Shown here: positions 1-5,513 of the stretch, piece after piece
Position numbering within the stretch: the stretch's first letter is position 1
Layout: each line of letters opens with the position of its first letter
Source: an uncultured Eubacteriales bacterium
Lineage (GTDB): Bacteria; Bacillota; Clostridia; Oscillospirales; CAG-382
Direction of reading: 5' to 3'
Length of the DNA: 9,334 nt
Assembly: GCA_900550505.1 (NCBI GenBank)
Contig: URSI01000034.1
Span: 1-9,334, forward strand
Program-made: the position numbers and the translations under genes
Notes under the pieces: model-generated
What the model saw: only the letters and a program-made list of their open reading frames with translations
What the model was told of the DNA's origin: nothing
The model's database searches: none

Positions 1-1679
1 ACAAAATACGCGCTCGGTGCCACCCACCATGCGTCGCCGAACAATGCCGTGGCAATAAGCGCTATTATCGGCAGTTTTGCACCGCATGGTATGAATGTCG
101 TGGTTATTATGGTCATTCTTCTGTCGCGTTCATTTTCGATGGTCCTCGAAGCCATGATGCCGGGCACGCCGCAACCCGTGCCTACCAGCATCGGTATAAA
201 GGATTTACCGCTGAGCCCGAATTTTCTGAACACCCTGTCCATCACAAAGGCTATACGAGCCATGTATCCGCACGCTTCAAGAAACGCCAGCATCAGAAAA
301 AGCACCAGCATCTGCGGCACAAAACCGAGCACCGCGCCAACACCGCCGACGATGCCGTCGAGTATAAGTCCTTCGAGCCATCCCGCACAATTCACGGCGT
401 CAAGACCCTTTTGCACGAGCACGGGGATCCCGGGCACCCACACACCGTAGTCGGAAGTCTGCGGCGCGTTCTCCATGGCGGGATCGACTGTTTCCGAAAT
501 ATCATATCCCTTATCCGCCAAAGATGCGGCATATGTGCCGTATGCTTCTTCGAACGCCGCAAAATCATCCGCATTTATGGCGCTGAGCAGCTCATCCGCA
601 CCCGTGACCCCTGCCTCTGAAGCGGAGGCGACCACTTCACGCAGCTGCGGCGTCCAAATGTATTCGGATGCGTATTCCGCGGCGGATTCGTTGTACTCGT
701 CCTCGCCGATACCGAACAGATGCCATCCGTCGCCGAACAGCCCGTCGTTCGTCCAATCGGTGACCCATGTTCCGACGGTGGTGACAGCAATATAGTATAC
801 CAAGACCATTATAAGCGCAAATATCGGAAGCGCCGCAAATCTGTTCGTTACCACCTTGTCTATCTTATCGGATACGGTCAGCGCACCGGCGTTGTGCTTT
901 TTATAACACCCCTTCAGCAGCGAAGCTATATATACATACCGCTCGTTGGTGATTATGCTCTCGGCATCGTCATCCAGCTCGGATTCGGCAGCTTTTATAT
1001 CCTCTTCGATATGTGCCATAACATCGTCCGGGATATCGAGCATCTCAAGGACTTTTTCGTCACGCTCAAATATTTTTATGGCGTACCAGCGCTGCTGCTC
1101 CTGCGGCAGTGAATGCACCGCCGCTTCCTCGATGTGCGCCACCGCATGTTCCACCGCACCGGAAAAGGTATGGTACGGAACGCTCACTCCCGACCTTGCC
1201 GCCCCGACCGCGAGTTCTGCCGCCTTCTCTATCCCGGTTCCCCGCAGTGCAGATATCCCGACCACCGGGCAGCGCAACTGCTCAGAGAGCAGCTCCGTAT
1301 CAAGCTTATCGCCGTTTTTGTTTACCATATCTATCATATTGACGGCAACGACGACGGGGATCCCCAGCTCTATCAGCTGGGTGGTCAAATAGAGGTTACG
1401 CTCAAGATTTGTCCCGTCGACGATATTGAGGATAGCGTCCGGACGTTCGCCCACAAGATAATTTCTCGAGACCACTTCTTCAAGTGTATACGGTGAAAGC
1501 GAATAAATGCCCGGCAGATCCGTCACGGTCACTCCTTCATATTTTTTGAGCCTGCCTTCCTTTTTCTCCACCGTAACTCCCGGCCAGTTCCCCACAAACT
1601 GATTTGAACCGGTAAGCGCATTAAATAGCGTGGTCTTGCCGCTGTTGGGATTCCCTGCAAGAGCTATTCTGATACTCAT
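1..1679 (-). CDS. feoB: Ferrous iron transporter FeoB (3' end outside window)
   Basis: GTP-driven inner-membrane Fe(II) uptake protein. I read an uninterrupted frame of 559 codons from ATG 1679 to the left edge. The cytoplasmic G domain comes first: P-loop GNPNSGKT at residues 9-16, DLPG at 54-57, NMID at 114-117 and an SA-type G5 near 142. A helical regulatory domain follows to about residue 280. The first membrane segment spans about 281-303, then an acidic non-membrane insert to about 414. The FeoB core follows, with GCGVPG at 502-507 and the gate-like PCGAKLP at 531-537. The start is supported by an AGGAGAGGAG ribosome binding site about 6-15 bases upstream. It is the last visible gene of the feoA-feoA-feoB unit. 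An inverted repeat and a terminator-like hairpin lie just upstream, so its expression may be set separately from feoA. The remaining membrane region and C-terminus lie beyond the window. Confidence 0.97.
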   Translation of the reverse strand, partial: MSIRIALAGNPNSGKTTLFNALTGSNQFVGNWPGVTVEKKEGRLKKYEGVTVTDLPGIYSLSPYTLEEVVSRNYLVGERPDAILNIVDGTNLERNLYLTTQLIELGIPVVVAVNMIDMVNKNGDKLDTELLSEQLRCPVVGISALRGTGIEKAAELAVGAARSGVSVPYHTFSGAVEHAVAHIEEAAVHSLPQEQQRWYAIKIFERDEKVLEMLDIPDDVMAHIEEDIKAAESELDDDAESIITNERYVYIASLLKGCYKKHNAGALTVSDKIDKVVTNRFAALPIFALIMVLVYYIAVTTVGTWVTDWTNDGLFGDGWHLFGIGEDEYNESAAEYASEYIWTPQLREVVASASEAGVTGADELLSAINADDFAAFEEAYGTYAASLADKGYDISETVDPAMENAPQTSDYGVWVPGIPVLVQKGLDAVNCAGWLEGLILDGIVGGVGAVLGFVPQMLVLFLMLAFLEACGYMARIAFVMDRVFRKFGLSGKSFIPMLVGTGCGVPGIMASRTIENERDRRMTIITTTFIPCGAKLPIIALIATALFGDAWWVAPSAYF

Positions 1680-1696
1680 ATTCTTCTCCTCTCCTC

Positions 1697-1714
1697 GGTT
1701 AGCTTAGGCTAACC
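1697..1714. promoter_or_regulatory. Inverted repeat ahead of feoB, probable metalloregulator operator
   Basis: The repeat has GGTTAGC and GCTAACC arms around a 4-base centre. It ends about 17 bases before the feoB ATG and abuts the purine-rich ribosome binding site. The core GTTAGC-N4-GCTAAC is the same as in the site at 2234-2249. The TTAG...CTAA form resembles operators of the DtxR/IdeR family, and a DtxR-type regulator is encoded close by. I find no convincing -35/-10 pair here, so it could act as a roadblock or, as RNA, a hairpin beside the feoB start. Confidence 0.7.
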
Positions 1715-1724
1715 GTCTGCCCTG

Positions 1725-1747
1725 AAAAATGTGCCGCACGCGGCACA
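1725..1747 (-). terminator. Hairpin plus T-run between feoA2 and feoB
   Basis: On the minus strand TGTGCCG pairs perfectly with CGGCACA around a 4-base CGTG loop (1730-1747), followed directly by A and five T (1725-1729). It begins just after the feoA2 stop codon. This is the form of an intrinsic terminator with a short T-run, so partial read-through into feoB is likely. The effect would be to lower feoB expression relative to the feoA genes. Confidence 0.7.
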
Positions 1748-1752
1748 CGGTA

Positions 1753-1974
1753 TTACTCAACTTCCACCGTATCGGCGTCCGATTTTCTGATCGAAAGCTC
1801 ATAGCCGCGCACGGTCAGTTCGATAGGATCACCAAGAGGCGCGACCTTACGCACCGTCACACTGACGCCCTTTGTCAACCCCATATCCATGATACGTCGC
1901 TTGACCGCACCTTCTCCGTGCAGCCTGACCACTCTCACAGTCTCGCCCACTGCTGTCTGTTTCAGTGTTTTCAT
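1753..1974 (-). CDS. feoA: FeoA domain protein, second copy (73 aa)
   Basis: Small cytoplasmic SH3-like protein that assists FeoB in ferrous iron uptake. The FeoA signature is clear: an N-terminal L/V-rich strand, the segment RRIMDMGLTKG at about residues 26-36, then a strand-rich half with DPIELTVRGYELSIRKSDA. The 73-aa length is normal for a stand-alone FeoA. ATG 1974 is preceded by a GAGG-type ribosome binding site, and the gene begins 19 bases after the upstream feoA stop, so the two are cotranscribed. It is followed by a terminator-like hairpin and then feoB. The two FeoA copies differ clearly in sequence, so they are not a recent duplication. The exact division of labour between them is unknown. 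Confidence 0.93.
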   Translation of the reverse strand: MKTLKQTAVGETVRVVRLHGEGAVKRRIMDMGLTKGVSVTVRKVAPLGDPIELTVRGYELSIRKSDADTVEVE

Positions 1975-1993
1975 CCCTCAATCCTCACTTCCG

Positions 1994-2206
1994 TCAGATC
2001 ATTATTCTGCGTGCCATCTCACTGCTTATGGCAATACGCGATTCCTTCACGCGGACTATAACATTGCCGCCGATAATACTCACTATGCTGACGCTTCCGC
2101 CCGGAACAAAACCGAGATCTTCAAGATGTTTTTTCACCTCCGGACTTCCCCCCACTCTCACGATGATATTCTCCTCGCCCACTGTTGCCATTACAAGCGG
2201 CATCAT
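1994..2206 (-). CDS. feoA: FeoA domain protein, first copy (70 aa)
   Basis: First gene of the iron-uptake operon, encoding a small SH3-like FeoA protein. The family pattern is visible: HLEDLGFVPGGSV in the first half, GGNVIVRVKESRIAI in the second, and a terminal MARRI helix. I place the start at ATG 2206 because GGAGGT lies six bases upstream. The frame is also open back to a TTG at 2233, but that would put the start inside the operator and ahead of the ribosome binding site. A second ATG follows immediately at 2203. The gene lies about 45 bases downstream of the predicted transcription start. Metal-dependent repression is likely from the inverted repeat overlapping that start. Confidence 0.92.
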   Translation of the reverse strand: MMPLVMATVGEENIIVRVGGSPEVKKHLEDLGFVPGGSVSIVSIIGGNVIVRVKESRIAISSEMARRIMI

Positions 2207-2233
2207 CCTGCCACCTCCGCTCCGAAAATTCAA

Positions 2234-2249
2234 GTTAGCATATGCTAAC
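2234..2249. promoter_or_regulatory. Perfect 16-bp palindrome at feoA transcription start, probable DtxR-type operator
   Basis: GTTAGCATATGCTAAC is a perfect 16-bp palindrome. It starts about 8 bases downstream of the -10 box, so it covers roughly +1 to +17 of the feoA transcript. That is a classic position for a repressor site. The arms match those of the site ahead of feoB, and the TTAG...CTAA core resembles DtxR/IdeR operators. The regulator encoded divergently at 2468 is the likely ligand. Confidence 0.8.
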
Positions 2250-2256
2250 CGAATAC

Positions 2257-2285
2257 AGTATATAGGCTTTTAGCCGTTTTGTCAA
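2257..2285 (-). promoter_or_regulatory. Sigma-70-type promoter of the feoA-feoA-feoB operon
   Basis: On the minus strand a consensus TTGACA -35 (2280-2285) is followed after exactly 17 bases by TATACT (2257-2262). Transcription should begin near 2250, at the edge of the palindrome 2234-2249. The spacer holds a short inverted repeat, GGCTTTTAGCC (2265-2275), of unknown meaning. A promoter this close to consensus would be strongly active unless repressed, which fits iron-dependent repression. Confidence 0.85.
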
Positions 2286-2413
2286 GCGGTTTTTTTCAAA
2301 AAATTACTCTAAGGCGTTTTTTTGTGATTATCCCACACCTACACATATGCACAAAAAAACGATTTTGTAAACTCTGCGGCATATGGGGAGAGATCTCGCA
2401 CAAAAACCGGGGC

Positions 2414-2442
2414 TTGAAATTCCCATGCCGATATGTTATCAT
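2414..2442 (+). promoter_or_regulatory. Promoter of the DtxR-like regulator, extended -10
   Basis: TTGAAA (2414-2419), a 17-base spacer and TATCAT (2437-2442), with TG at 2434-2435 forming an extended -10. Transcription would begin near 2449, leaving a short leader of about 19 bases before the GTG start. No copy of the GTTAGC-N4-GCTAAC repeat is present, so there is no sign of autoregulation through that site. Confidence 0.7.
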
Positions 2443-2467
2443 ACACATGTGAAAGGACGGTGCCGCG

Positions 2468-2833
2468 GTGAGATTGCAGGAATCGGGCGAGATGTATCTC
2501 GAGACCATACTCATACTGACGCGCAAAGGCGGTGGGGTGCGCTCGATAGATATATGTGAATACATGGGGTTTTCGAAGCCGAGCGTCAGCCGTGCCGTGG
2601 GGTTGCTGAAAGGCGGCGGGTTTATCTCCGTGGACAGTGACGGAATGATATCCCTGACCGACACCGGTAAAAGCGTGGCGGAGAAGATATATGAACGCCA
2701 CACGATGCTCACGCAAGCGCTTATATCATTGGGCGTCAGTGAAAAGACTGCTTCGGACGATGCTTGCCGGATCGAACACGTCATCAGCGACGAATCTTTC
2801 GAAGCGCTCAGGCGCGCCGTCACAAAAGATTGA
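2468..2833 (+). CDS. DtxR/IdeR-type metal-dependent transcriptional repressor (121 aa)
   Basis: Cytoplasmic metal-sensing DNA-binding repressor. An N-terminal winged helix-turn-helix (about residues 5-68, with SIDICEYMGFSKPSVSRAV as the recognition region) is followed by a metal-binding dimerization domain (69-121). The primary-site ligands seen in DtxR are conserved: Met9 in EMYL, Cys100, Glu103 and His104 in DACRIEHVISDE. Met at the first position is the iron-type residue, where MntR has Asp. His78 is kept, but the positions of DtxR Glu83 and His98 appear to be Thr and Ser. There is no C-terminal SH3-like domain, as in MntR-length members. The start is GTG 2468, with AAAGGA about 10 bases upstream. 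It is divergent from the feo operon, which carries the likely target sites, so iron-dependent repression of feo is the natural role. A manganese sensor is the alternative. Confidence 0.92.
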   Translation: MRLQESGEMYLETILILTRKGGGVRSIDICEYMGFSKPSVSRAVGLLKGGGFISVDSDGMISLTDTGKSVAEKIYERHTMLTQALISLGVSEKTASDDACRIEHVISDESFEALRRAVTKD

Positions 2834-2849
2834 CCCCATATGAGAACAA

Positions 2850-2892
2850 AAGAACTCGCACCCGGTACCTTTACGGTCGGAGGCGAGTTCTT
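2850..2892. terminator. Bidirectional terminator between convergent operons
   Basis: AAGAACTCGC (2850-2859) pairs perfectly with GCGAGTTCTT (2883-2892), a 10-bp stem with a 23-base interior. GTTGTTTT follows on the plus strand and TTGTT on the minus strand. It lies between the stop of the regulator (2833) and the stop of the ANTAR gene (2945), so it can end transcription from both sides. The interior is long and may fold further (CCG/CGG). Confidence 0.75.
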
Positions 2893-2944
2893 GTTGTTTT
2901 CCGTATCTTTATTCCCGGACGGATATGATACGTCACTGTGTCGA

Positions 2945-3529
2945 TCACGAATAAGTTTTAATTATCGTATCCGCTATTTCCTTTTTGCTGACGCATCCGT
3001 CCATGGCCTGTTTTTCTATATAACGATGAGCGGCCGGCTCAGACATTCCATGCTGATTGATCAGCAGCCACTTTGCACGGTTCACGGCTCTTATCTCCTG
3101 CATTTTCTCTTCAATACTGACCGTGCGCTTTTCCAGCAACCGAAGTCTTTCACGCGTTGCGGTCATCCAGTCGAGCGCCATCATAACGGTAGTACGTGAA
3201 ACGGGTTTTGACATCACAAATACACCGTGCGGAGATGTCTTTATCCTCGCCGAAGAATAAAGCTCAGTCCTGACGACCAGCAGCACCACCGTGTTTTTTG
3301 ACTCGCACAAGTCAACGGCAAATCGTATGCCACTGTCATCAGTCAAAGGCGAATTGACAATAACAAGATCAAATTCTCTGTCCGAAACCGTACGTCTGGC
3401 AGCGTTTACGCTGCCTTCAAACACAACCGGCGAGTACATAAATTCCGGAAGCACGGTGCGCAATGCGGCATTAAAGGTCTCGGTCGCCGAAACGACGAGT
3501 ATGCTGTATACCTTCTCCCGCGTTTCCAT
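2945..3529 (-). CDS. ANTAR-domain antiterminator with pseudo-receiver domain (194 aa)
   Basis: RNA-binding transcription antiterminator of the AmiR/NasR/NitR kind. Residues about 8-120 form a receiver-like fold, but its active site is altered. The usual acidic pair after the first strand is Ser-Ala (14-15), and the phosphoacceptor Asp is Asn59 (LVIVNSP). The conserved Lys108 (MSKP) remains. A helical linker (about 120-145) leads into the ANTAR domain (about 140-190): RAKWLLI, then MSEPAAHRYIEKQAMD, the hallmark helices that bind paired hairpins in leader RNA. ATG 3529 follows a GGGGTGAGAGG stretch. It is the last gene of the glutamate synthase/glnA operon, 31 bases after glnA, a pairing known in clostridia (glnA-nitR of Clostridium saccharobutylicum, recalled from memory). 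It probably controls nitrogen genes through leader RNAs outside this window. Confidence 0.93.
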   Translation of the reverse strand: METREKVYSILVVSATETFNAALRTVLPEFMYSPVVFEGSVNAARRTVSDREFDLVIVNSPLTDDSGIRFAVDLCESKNTVVLLVVRTELYSSARIKTSPHGVFVMSKPVSRTTVMMALDWMTATRERLRLLEKRTVSIEEKMQEIRAVNRAKWLLINQHGMSEPAAHRYIEKQAMDGCVSKKEIADTIIKTYS

Positions 3530-3560
3530 CCTCTCACCCCGCTTTGCACCTTATCGCGTA

Positions 3561-4774
3561 TTACCTTCCTCCATAGATATCTACCACCGTCGCAGGCATG
3601 CATTTTCTGATAAAATCGCTTTTTTTCATAACGGATATCGCCTCTGCCAATGAAGTCGGCAGTTTACGAAATTGTTCAAGCGTTTCCGAATCGGCGGTGT
3701 AAAGATTGATATCCGCGGCAGGCGGCGGCACCATCTCGTCGGTCAGACCGCGCAATGCCGCATGGATCATCAGTGTAAACGCCAGATACGGGTTTGCCGT
3801 CGGATCCGGGGAACGCAATTCGGCCCTGCGGTACTCTCCCACCGCAGCCGGCACGCGCACCAGCTGAGACCTGTTCTCATGTGACCATGTTATATATGCG
3901 GGTGCCTTGCTGCTGCCGAATCTGTCATATGACGACTCGCTCGGGTTGAGAAACGCTGTCATATCCGACGCCTTGTCAAGCAAGCCCGCTATAACGTGCA
4001 TCAACATATCTTTTTGTCCGCCTGATACCGAAATATTGATATGAAACCCGTTGCCCGGCTTATCACTTAATGGCTTCGGCGAAAAATCAGCCCACAGCCG
4101 TTTCTCATTGCCACCGTTTCGACAACGGCACGAAACGTCACCGCATTATCCGCGGCGGAAACAGCGTCAGAATACCTGAAATCTATCTCGTTTTGTCCCG
4201 GCCCCTCTTCATGATGCGAACTTTCCGGTATTATACCCATCTGCTCAAGCGTCAGACATATCTCCCGACGGACATTTTCTCCCCTGTCATCAGGCGCAAT
4301 ATCCATATAACCTGCGGTATCGTACGGTATTTTTGTGCGTTCGCCTTCCGAATTCAGACGAAACAGATAAAACTCAAGTTCGGAACCGAACGAAAACTCG
4401 TAACCTTGTAAGGCGGCCAGCCCGACCGCATGTTTCAGCAGCCCCCTCGTATCGCATTCAAACTCCGAACCGTCAGGTCGGGTGATCGAACAATACATTC
4501 TGACTACCCGCCCATGCTCCGGACGCCACGGAAGCACTGTCAGTGTCTCAGGGTCCGGGTGCAGCAGCAGGTCGGAGTGAACTTCATCACCGAATCCGTC
4601 GATCGCAGACGCGTCAAAGGCTATACCGTACTCAAAAGCACGTGAAAGCTCATATGGCATTATCGAAACGTTTTTTTGCCGCCCGAACACATCGCAGAAC
4701 GCAAGCCGAATGAACTTCACATCCTCCTCAGCGACGTATTGCATTACTTCCTGTGCCGAATATTTCATAGACAT
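3561..4774 (-). pseudogene. glnA: Glutamine synthetase type I, frameshifted and C-terminally short
   Basis: The family makes glutamine from glutamate, ammonia and ATP. The frame opens at ATG 4774 (GAAGG seven bases upstream, 15 bases after the preceding stop), runs to codon 231, then meets a stop at 4067. The rest continues in the -1 frame to TAA 3561. Adding one T to the T5 run at 4082-4086 gives a continuous 404-aa protein. Seen in it: FDASAIDGF (53-61), metal ligands in SELEF (Glu132, Glu134), HHEEGPGQNEID (187-198), GNGFH (His245), NRSQLVRVP (301-309) and RAELRSPDP, all GSI hallmarks. Oddities: Lys290 in SKAP, where GSI enzymes have the flap Glu of YEAP; a loop of about ten residues missing after His245; and about 24 residues missing at the C-terminus. 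It could be a sequencing error in an otherwise intact divergent gene, a decaying gene, or a frameshifted product. Confidence 0.88.
4082..4086 (-). other. Frameshift point in glnA (T5 run)
   Basis: On the minus strand the coding sequence reads CTG ATT TTT CGC CGA, giving LIFRR and a stop four codons on. One more T gives ATT TTT TCG CCG AAG CCA (IFSPKP), which matches the conserved MPKP segment of GSI and joins the second half of the gene in frame. A -1 slip on TTT would do the same during translation, but no canonical X-XXY-YYZ heptamer is present. Confidence 0.85.
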
Positions 4775-4789
4775 CAGCCCGCCTTCAAT

Positions 4790-5512
4790 TCAATTAGCCA
4801 CATACATCTGTTTATACGGATTTTTGCTGTCCGGAGTTACCACGGTAAATTCAGAACCAAGTATCTCGGATATATCAAAACCGAAGATCATACAATACTC
4901 GGAAATATAGCCTTTCAGCTCATTCATGTCATGTTCATCCGCAACCCTTACAGTGACCTGCGAGGGGAACCGTATCCCCCTGCATGAACCGCGAAGGAAC
5001 ATCTTGCCACCATGCATACCCGTTCCAGGGAAGTTACCTACCACCGGTCTTTCCCCTTTATCAATCCCGAGCACCACTATAACGCCTCCGGCCTGATATT
5101 CACCGAGAAAGCTGCCCGCCACGCCGCCTATGACCATGACCGGGAATTTATCCTGATATGCCTTCATGTGTATCCCGGCGCGATATCCCGCATTGCCTTT
5201 TACATATATTTTGCCGCCGCGCATGGCATATCCCGCCGCGTCGCCGATGTTGCCGCGTATGACGATCCGGCCTTCGTTCATGGTGTCACCCACGGCGTCC
5301 TGCCCGCTGCCGTTCACGGTGATCACGGCACCGTTCAGATACGCACCGAGTGCGTTGCCCGGAACGCCGTCCAGCGTCAGATCTATATCCGACATACCGG
5401 CTGCAATGAACCGTTGTCCGCAGCACCCGGTCAGTCTGTATGTGCTGTCGCCGCTGCGCAGGAGCTCATTCACTTCCCTGTAACCGAGACCTTTTACATC
5501 TATTTCGCGCAT
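4790..5512 (-). CDS. Glutamate synthase GXGXG (beta-helix) subunit, stand-alone (240 aa)
   Basis: Corresponds to the C-terminal domain of the glutamate synthase large subunit. In full-length GltB this right-handed beta-helix is structural and helps guide ammonia between the two active sites. The repeating glycine turns are plain: GVPGNALGAYLNG, GSGQDAVGDTMNEG, GNIGDAAGYAMRGG, GNAGYRAGIHM and GGVAGSFLGEYQAGG, between about residues 48 and 150, then GNFPGTGMHGG. A mixed tail of about 70 residues follows. The start is set at ATG 5512, one base after the stop of the oxidoreductase gene. The frame is open further upstream (to 5575), but that would overlap the preceding gene by over 60 bases. Translation is probably coupled. 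A homologous domain exists in formylmethanofuran dehydrogenase subunit C, but the neighbours favour glutamate synthase. Confidence 0.9.
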   Translation of the reverse strand: MREIDVKGLGYREVNELLRSGDSTYRLTGCCGQRFIAAGMSDIDLTLDGVPGNALGAYLNGAVITVNGSGQDAVGDTMNEGRIVIRGNIGDAAGYAMRGGKIYVKGNAGYRAGIHMKAYQDKFPVMVIGGVAGSFLGEYQAGGVIVVLGIDKGERPVVGNFPGTGMHGGKMFLRGSCRGIRFPSQVTVRVADEHDMNELKGYISEYCMIFGFDISEILGSEFTVVTPDSKNPYKQMYVAN

Positions 5513-5513
5513 A

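Noticed and set aside
49..1496. Several plus-strand open frames over feoB
   Set aside because: All are antisense to the continuous FeoB reading frame, which I translated base by base with all GTPase motifs in place.
2390..2397. GAGATCTC palindrome upstream of the regulator -35
   Set aside because: It is an isolated 8-bp palindrome with no extension or repeat, and is expected by chance at this frequency.
2444..2451. CACATGTG palindrome near the start of the regulator transcript as an operator
   Set aside because: It is only eight bases long, has no second copy, and does not resemble the GTTAGC-N4-GCTAAC sites. It is likely chance.
2296..2823. 175-aa minus-strand frame covering the regulator gene and the divergent promoters
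   Set aside because: It runs antisense through the whole DtxR-type gene and across both promoter regions. Nothing in it is recognisable.
2902..2932. Possible second terminator, CGTATC...GATACG
   Set aside because: A six-base stem with a 19-base loop and no T-run. The strong hairpin at 2850-2892 already explains termination.
3561..4774. Two separate genes for the two halves of glutamine synthetase
   Set aside because: The halves join in frame by adding one T at a conserved motif. The second half has no ribosome binding site before its first ATG (4007), and the family is never split there as far as I know.
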